NCBI GenBank assembly: GCA_954871525.1 | Contig: OX940864.1 | Location: 23,988,001 to 24,052,000 of the forward strand | Source of the DNA: Parietaria judaica | Lineage: Eukaryota; Streptophyta; Magnoliopsida; Rosales; Urticaceae | Length of the DNA stretch: 64,000 bases | Direction: 5' to 3' | Shown here: piece after piece, positions 57,480 through 64,000 of the stretch | Layout: each line of letters begins with the position of its first letter | Numbering within the stretch: the stretch's first letter is position 1 | The notes under the pieces: generated by a model | Told to the model about the DNA's origin: nothing | The model's input: the letters and a program-made list of their open reading frames with translations, nothing else | The model's database searches: none | Position numbers and translations under genes: made by a program

Positions 57480-59090
57480 AATATTTTGGATAACTATTGT
57501 AATATTTTGGAAAACTATGTTAATTTAGCCATGTTAATATTTTGGAATAGGGCTGGAATACATATACAAGAATACAATTTGTATTGTTTGGATTTTTGTT
57601 TATTAAAGAATACAAAATTAGTAAATATCATTCTCGTTGTGTATTAATAATACGATTACCGTTATGTAAATAGATACTTGCCGCTACATAAATCGATATT
57701 TGCATCTATGTAAGTAATAATTTAATTCGAATACAAATAAAATAATACAATTTCTATTGTTTGGAATTTTTTTTATTAAACAATACAAATACAGACATAT
57801 TAAAAAAAACAAATACAAATATAAATACATAGGACACTCTCTGGTTGAAAAAAGCAAGGAGAGAAAATTGAATGAAGGACAGACGAAAGCCATTGAATTA
57901 TCCCCATGGTTCAATGGCTTGTGTCTGTCAGTGCCGCTGCGAGTCCAATGGCAGAATTGATGGCGAACACGCTCTTGCAATGCATAACATGTTCGTACTT
58001 CCCCGATGGGCATGTCGGGTGTTCTTCACGGGTCGCAGCTATTTTTTTGGGTAGCAGAATGGCTTAGTTAAGTCGTACCCTAATATACGGAAGACAAATG
58101 AACAAGGAAGTTAGAATCCGGCTAATTTTTAAAAAAAAAATATGAGGGTTCCCAAAATGGTATGGACAAAACTAGGATTAGGGTTTCCCAAAGTGGTCCA
58201 GGAGAGCGGCGTCAATTGAGATTGCACAATAGGGTTTGTTTCGTTGCCCTTTTATAGTACTAGTGAGGGTATATTTGTACTTACACGCAGATTAGCGGTA
58301 GAGGAAATAGTTAGCGGTATAAAGGAACTACATCTAGCGGTCTAATTGAATTGATACACACGAGTAATTTTAGAGGCAATAAATGAATCATTCGCTGCTA
58401 TATAAATATAACAAACCCTTCTAAAAAATAAAAGCTTCATTACACATCTTTCTCTACAGAAATTGTTCGTCTATGATAATATTGTATGAATGCACCGCCG
58501 ATGGGTTTTCCCATATTTTATTAGCACGTTTGGTTGTTTCAGCCGCAATGTATTCATACAATATTTACAGGGGTGTTCATTTTGACTGGGAAACCCTTGC
58601 ACCACCATCCCAACGTCCAGGTGAGTATTTCTAAATATATTACTGCGTAATATTTATATTTTTCAATATTTTTATTAATACATTAACATATATTTTTTTC
58701 ATATTTGGCAGGGAACGAGTCGGCCGACGAAGATATCATGTTTTAGAACAGGGCAATCTACGACCCCAAAGATATCATGCTCTAGAACGTGGTACTCTAC
58801 TCTACGACGTAGAAGATATCACTAGTCGGCTCTGGTGGTTGCGTTTTAGTGTTTTTTTTTTTTTGGGTTTAAGTGTTTAGTCTCTTTTGTGTTTTTGAAG
58901 AACACTTTGGTTGGTTTTTGTTTGTTTGGGTTTTTTTTTTTTTGGTGTTTAAGGGTTGCTATGTTTTTCAAGAACACTTTGGTTGTTGCTTTATGAAGAA
59001 GATATCATGTTTTAGAACGAAGTAATCTGTAGCTGAATGTTTTGTAATTATTATATAGACAACAACACGTGTATACAACAACATGTTTTA
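57480..59090. other. Non-coding middle of the second MULE
   Basis: AT-rich with two diverged copies of an ATACAATTTGTATTGTTTGG word (about 57570 and 57750) and TAGCGGTA words near 58290-58345. A 60-codon ORF at 57872-58054 has no recognisable domain. Confidence 0.4.
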
Positions 59091-59099
59091 TTGTGTATT

Positions 59100-59780
59100 A
59101 TTTCACCCAATTGAGTAGTTGGTGTCTTTTGAGGACATTAAGATGGTTTTCATGAATGCCTGAATGTTTCGAAGCAATAATTACATTCTATTTGTAATTT
59201 TTATATAGACATCAACCCTTATAAATTTTGGTACGCGTCCTCAATTTTCGTTGAACGATCGTGCAAATCGCTATCGGGAAACACTAGCGGTTAAACAGAT
59301 ACGCGTAGCGATAGCTACGAAGTACTTCTAGCGGTTGCGAGTGTTTTGGATTTTCACAAAAAATTTAATTGTAATATTTACAATCATGTGTCGAACCCCC
59401 CGTGATTTGATACATAGAGGTTCATTTAATACGGGTTGGAGGTCATGATTAATTGTTCACCCAATTGAGTAGTTGGTGTCTCTCGAGGACATTAAGATGG
59501 TTTTCATGAATGCATGAATATTTCGAAGCAATAATTACATTCTATTTGTAATTTTTATATAGACATCAACACTTATAAATTTTGTTACGCGTCCTCAATT
59601 TTCGTTGAACGATCGTACAAACCGCTATCGGGAAACATTAGCGGTTAAAAAGATACACATAGCGGTATCTACGAAGTACTTCTAGTGGTTGCGAGTGTTT
59701 TGGATTTTCACGAACATTTTAATTGGAATATTTACATTCATGTGTCGAACCCCCCGTGATTTGATACACAGAGGCTCTGG
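59100..59780. repeat. Two ~354-bp tandem units with TAGCGGT words
   Basis: CACCCAATTGAGTAGTTGGT begins near 59104 and 59458. Each unit contains three to four TAGCGGT/CGCTAT words (59270-59340 and 59620-59695) at roughly 22-bp steps, just 3' of the transposase remnant. Confidence 0.85.
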
Positions 59781-61370
59781 TAGAGTGTAGCAGCTACCAT
59801 CTTCAAACACTCATGTAACAGGGTAATAATAGGATATTGTCCAGCTATCTCCATAAAATCATGCATGTGTTTATCACCGTTTGAAGTTATTATGTCATAC
59901 CTTTTCTCCAAGTAGTACTCCCTCGCCCATCGATCTCTGCTCTCAAGATTTTCATCGAGATAATTCGCAGCTAAAGTATACCTTTATTGGAACTCGCCCC
60001 ATTTTCTATCGAATTCAGCCCTGGTATGTACCGTCGCCAGTTCCCCAAACTTATTGACTAATCTCTTCGCTTTAAACATGCCTTGCAAGTGTAGTTGGAT
60101 GAGATAAGGACAGAATCCATGGGTTGCCGACCGATACACCTTTCTACACGCATTCTTGATGGGTCCGCAATTTTCCGTTACGATGACCAACTGACTTATT
60201 TTCGGAATCGCTTCTTTCAGATCTTCTAAAAACCGTTCCCATGATTCGATCCGCTCTGAAAATAAAATACCAAAAGCGGGTGGAAAAACTATGTGATTGC
60301 CATCAGTAGCGCTCGCAACGAGTAAGGTGCTTTGGTATTCGTCACTCATTCGATATACGGCGATCGAAATAACCTTCCTCATACTTTTGAAGCCTTGAAT
60401 CGACGCGTATAATGCCACGAAACAATACTCAAAAGTCCCTTCTAGGTTACATTTAATTGAGGTCACGGAACCCAGGTTTTGATTTTCAACCATAAAAAAA
60501 ACGCAGGTAACAAAGTGAAATTCAGGCAAGGGGTACCTCTAATCTTGTATTCGGCAAGTCTTTTGCCACTCATAGCCATCCAGTAACTGATTTTGTAACC
60601 CTTATCTGCCATATGCCTCCGGATCTCATTCGGGTCCGGTATTTCTATATTTTGGTCACTATATCTGCTTATGATCTCATCACAAACGAAGACGAAGTGG
60701 CCCGACGTAAACCTTGTCGTGCCTCTACGAAAAAAATGTGGACGATGTGATATGTACGTATTCTAAACGTCCCCTATGTCCCCAGCGCTGCACGTAAACT
60801 CCAACTGCATGTCTCATAGAGGCTTTTCACTACATATAATTTCTTGTCCGACTTTATTAACTTCCCTCCAATACGTCCTGCAACACCCTCGGACATAACA
60901 CTTCTCAATTCAGCCTTTGATGCAAACTCCTGACCAATTATAAGATCCATACCATCGAGAAAACTATGCATCGGTCCTTCTTCCCCCGACTCGAAACCGA
61001 TATGAAAAGTAGAGGATCCCGTAAAGTTATTAGAACACCCTCTCAATGGCGACAGTATCACACCTTCTGCATTCGGGGACGAAACAGCATCCGGTACGTC
61101 GACATGTCGCACCCGGTACTCTTCTTGCACAAATGTTGTTTGTTCAGTACCTACTTCAGGAGATACTTTTTTCACTAGCTCGACGTGCAGCTGTTTCAAC
61201 CTTGACGGTTTATCTGGTGTCCGAATATATGATTCGAAGTCAGCTTCATCAGCAATGGCTATTGGCTGAATACTGTTATCAACTGGGTAATACGTTACCT
61301 GCAAATCAAATTGTCGGACAATATCAAACTTGTTATATAAAAACTCCTTCAAATCAGAAATGTTGTTCAA
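59770..61370 (-). pseudogene. MuDR-type transposase of the second MULE, frameshifted
   Basis: Minus-strand order: a PB1-like start (FDLQVTYYPVDNSIQPIAIA), the MuDR N-terminal region (GQEFASKAELRSVMSEGVAG to ETCSWSLRAA), a frame break, HFVFVCDEIISRYSDQ with KGYKISYWMAMSGKRLAEYK, another break, the MULE catalytic domain (ATDGNHIVFPPAFGILFSER, LVIVTENCGPIKNACRKVY), and after a break ENLESRDRWAREYYLEKRYD. It can be read almost to the end of the core but needs several frame changes, so it is not functional. The second catalytic position reads TENCG, where the intact MULE reads SDR. Confidence 0.8.
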
Positions 61371-61379
61371 AGCAGACTT

Positions 61380-62030
61380 TGAAACGGTAATATCATTTGC
61401 AGTATCACTTATTCCCTCTCACAACCACTTGTAACAATCTCTATTGAAAATCCACTTTCCGCCAAAACTGACAATCAAATGGTAATAATCCATCCTGCAA
61501 ATGGAAAACTACTTCAATCTTAAATTAAACCGCTATACTCTTATATGATACAACTATATCATAACATAATGTAGCGGTATGGTTGCAACTTAGTTTATAC
61601 TTAAGGATTCATAGAGTACAACCTAAATTCGGCATGCAAATATCGGTACCGCTACATAATATATTAATACCGCTATATATTTATCCATAAATTGAAAACA
61701 GCAATAAAATTTACTTGATTACACCGGATAACCTTAGTTTATAGTGATACTCAAGGATTCATAAAGTACGACCTAAATTCGGCCTACATATATGGGTACC
61801 GCTACACAAAATATCATACCGCTATATTTTATAAAGCAATTGAAAACAACAATAAATTACTTGATTACACTAACTAACCTTAGTTTATAGTTTATACTTA
61901 AGGATTCATAGAGTAAGACCTAAAACCGGCCTACAGGTTTCGGTACTGTTACATAAGATATTCATACCGCTATATGTTATCCAGAAATTGAAATCAGAAC
62001 TACGATTACTTTATTAAAGTGGGCTAACCT
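61380..62030. repeat. Three ~150-bp tandem units with paired TACCGCTA words
   Basis: Units recur with AAGGATTCATARAGTA near 61602, 61753 and 61908. Each holds two words: TACCGCTA at 61647 and 61668 (21 bp apart), at 61797 and 61817 (20 bp), and TACTGTTA/TACCGCTA at 61944 and 61965 (21 bp). They lie upstream (5' side) of the transposase. Confidence 0.85.
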
Positions 62031-62395
62031 TCGAATGAGTCAATTCTTGATATATAATTGAACTGAAAGATTCGCTAATCGTTGGCTGGGTAACGCAGAA
62101 GATGAAGAGAAGGAATACGGTGAATCGGTGAAGAAACAATGGGAGCTTAGGGTTTCTCGGCAATTATGGAGTCGAGGAAGAAGACGAATAACAGAGGAGG
62201 GAGAAACATGGCGGGAAAGAAATAATATTAAAAAGGAGGAGAGAGAAGAAAATAATAAAATAAGAGGAGAGAGAAAATCGAGCCTAACGAACTGCAAAAG
62301 GGCCCCACATCGTTTAATAAAGGGTATGAACCGAACATGTAAATAGTACCGAGGGTATAAACCTCTACCAAATCCCAAATAAGGTCAGTCTTGCG

Positions 62396-62605
62396 AATAA
62401 GTACCAACAAGTTAGCTCCAATCACATTTCTTTTCATGATTAGTTTTACCTTTTAAACCACAAAAATCCTCTGCTTAGCGCGAGCTCTCTTTTTGTTTGC
62501 ATGAGTACAAAAACAGGGAGACATTTCATGTGTTCTGAACTATCATCGCCCCCATTCCTCTGACTCAATCGAGACCACAAACACTTCGATACCCCCAAAG
62601 CCAGA
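62396..62605. other. Proximal upstream region of the aminotransferase-like gene
   Basis: About 200 bp between the second MULE and the ATG at 62606. No TATA box I would defend. Confidence 0.35.
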
Positions 62606-64000
62606 ATGGCGAGCTTGAGCAACGGCGTCAATGGCGGACAGAACACGATTGCGATCAAAGGGATTTTGGGGCTGTTGACGGAGACCATCAATGACCAAAA
62701 GGGGCTGATATCGCTGGGCATGGGAGACCCCACGGCTTACGCGTGTTTTGGGACGCCTCTCGTGGCTCAGGACTGGGTTCTTGAGGCGCTTCAGTCCCAG
62801 TCCTTCAATGGCTACGCCCCAACCGTTGGCCTTCCTCAAATCAGAAGGTTTGCGTTTCCATTTCCATTTCTTTTAATAATTATAAATATTATTTTGGGGG
62901 TTTTTTGCAGTATATATTATGATTTTCTGTTAATCTTTCATCTTATAATGCTAATAAAGTAGTCGGGTTTTGAATATATTATTCTATCTGTTAACAATCT
63001 AGGGATCCGAAATCTTGGTTTACAATGTCATCCCATTTATAATTAAATAAAAATTAGCTTTTGAGAAAATATTTACTTTTTTATGGAACCCGAGAATTCG
63101 GTTTTGTTTGAATCTGTGACTGGAATTTTCAGTTCCACGTTTAAGAGGAATTGGAAAAAAGAGAATCCGGTTTTCTTGACTCGCGAATTTTGAAAACCGG
63201 ATTTACTGTATGTTTTTTTCTTAAACGGAATTAGGAAGTTCGGTTCTGTTTATTCCAAAGCTGGAATTCCTAGTTCCGGATTTTCTAGGATTCAAAAAAG
63301 TTAACCGGAATTTTGGGTTCCTCATTTTAATAGGATTACTAATTTGACATGAAAGCTAAAGTTTATTTTTGTTGATATTAGCACAAGACACTTAACAACT
63401 GAGTGTTTTGAGTGTTAAATTCGTTAACTCGTGTTGCTTTACATAGCAGTAGCAGAGTACCTGTCGCCCGATCTCAAGTACGAGCTGGCGTCGGACGACG
63501 TGTTCGTGATGTCGGGGTTCACGCAGGCAATCGACGTGGCGCTGGCAATGCTGGCGTGCCCCGACGCCAACATCCTCTTCCCCAGGCCAGGCTTCCCCAT
63601 CTACGGGCTCTGTGCCGCCTTCCGACACCTCGAGGTCCACCACTATGACCTCCTCCCCCAGCGTGGTTGGGAAGTTGACCTTGATGCTGTTGAAGCGCTC
63701 GCCAATCGCAACGCTGTTGCCATCACCGTCATCAACCCCGGCAATCCCTACGACAATGTGTATAGCTATCAGCACTTGGAGAAGGTCAGTGACTTGTTGT
63801 AACTCTCTTGTAAAGATTTTCAGAGGAATATAAAACAATTAAAATTTGTTTATCAGAAAGCAAGAACTGCGAAGAAACTTTAGATCCCCGTGATTGTCGA
63901 TGAAGTCTACCCACATCTCGCCTTTAGACGCAACCCATTTGTGCCGATGGGCTTCTTCGGTAGAACCGTTCCGGTGCTCACTCTCGGATCGCTGTCGAAG
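62606..64000 (+). pseudogene. Tyrosine-aminotransferase-like gene, 5' part, probably decayed
   Basis: Apparent exons 62606-62847, 63447-63784 and 63857 to the window edge. Reads MASLSNGVNGGQNTIAIKGI, LISLGMGDPTAY, then AVAEYLSPDLKYELASDDVF, FTQAIDVALAMLACPDANIL and PRPGFPIYGLCAAFRHLEV, then IPVIVDEVYPHLAFR and LTLGSLSK. This is the fold-type-I PLP aminotransferase family of plant TAT/NAAT enzymes (tyrosine to 4-hydroxyphenylpyruvate). The final codon in the window is the SLSK lysine that binds PLP. Defects: TAG at 63881-63883 in exon 3, no clean frame across the first splice junction, and NPGNPYDN where relatives have NPGNPCGN. It could be a recently dead paralogue. Confidence 0.75.

Larger units (their letters stand above)
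53999..62395. mobile_element. Second MULE-like element (about 8.4 kb), decayed, boundaries approximate
   Basis: The left edge (GGCTAAAAGACCTTATCTGAG) and the reverse complement of the right edge (TTCGCAAGACTGACCTTATT) share an imperfect GACCTTAT..TACCCTCG-type end, but I found no convincing target duplication. Inside are a plus-strand DUF1985-Ulp1-like gene and a minus-strand MuDR transposase, both broken. Scattered through its non-coding DNA are about 20 copies of TACCGCTA (TAGCGGTA on the other strand). This is the KAONASHI/VANDAL-like gene pairing of plant MULEs. Confidence 0.7.

Overview
This window is a transposon-dense piece of a flowering-plant nuclear genome, most likely a eudicot. 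It is AT-rich between genes and holds introns, Ty1/copia and Ty3/gypsy retrotransposons, MULE DNA transposons and plant-specific families (S1 self-incompatibility homologue, HIPP, DUF3511, tyrosine aminotransferase). I cannot name the species. Few host genes look intact: an S1-type secreted protein (2168-2581, minus) is the only clean one. The others are a GPI-type protein tail cut by a retrotransposon (22772-23073), a HIPP exon (18542-18650), a frameshifted membrane protein (52913-53471) and a tyrosine-aminotransferase-like gene running off the right edge (62606-64000) with a premature stop.

Layout: 1-1330 is a foldback element. 3250-5740 is a block of minisatellites. 5830-11430 is an Athila-type gypsy remnant (minus) split by a solo LTR. 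11440-13123 is a copia remnant. 13124-17026 is a young non-autonomous gypsy-like element with two 867-bp LTRs. 17086-22560 is three copies of a ~1.74-kb tandem repeat. 23074-37570 is a plus-strand copia element (B) with an intact copia (23239-28606) inside its LTR and a solo LTR (29600-36625) inside its gag; that solo LTR holds a Pack-MULE (31098-35161). B joins head-to-head to a minus-strand copia remnant (C) near 37570. 41935-52187 is a complete, apparently autonomous MULE. About 54000-62400 is a second, decayed MULE.

The main discovery candidate is the MULE system. The 10.25-kb MULE has a 9-bp target duplication, a transposase gene and a convergent eight-exon gene that I could rebuild in frame (576 aa, DUF1985 type). 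Its introns and intergenic DNA, but not its exons, are filled with a palindromic word, GTAAC-N4-GTTAC, repeated about every 20 bp. The Pack-MULE 6.8 kb away shares both ends with it (about 95-97% by eye), has its own perfect 9-bp duplication, carries no transposase, holds fragments of three host genes, and keeps a ~1-kb array of the same word. The second MULE also encodes a DUF1985 protein (fused to an Ulp1-like domain) and has a different repeated word, TACCGCTA, often paired 20-21 bp apart. This resembles the Arabidopsis VANDAL/VANC anti-silencing systems, in which each family's protein recognises its own short repeated motif. The sequence supports two such motif-protein pairs side by side; that the proteins bind the words is inference.
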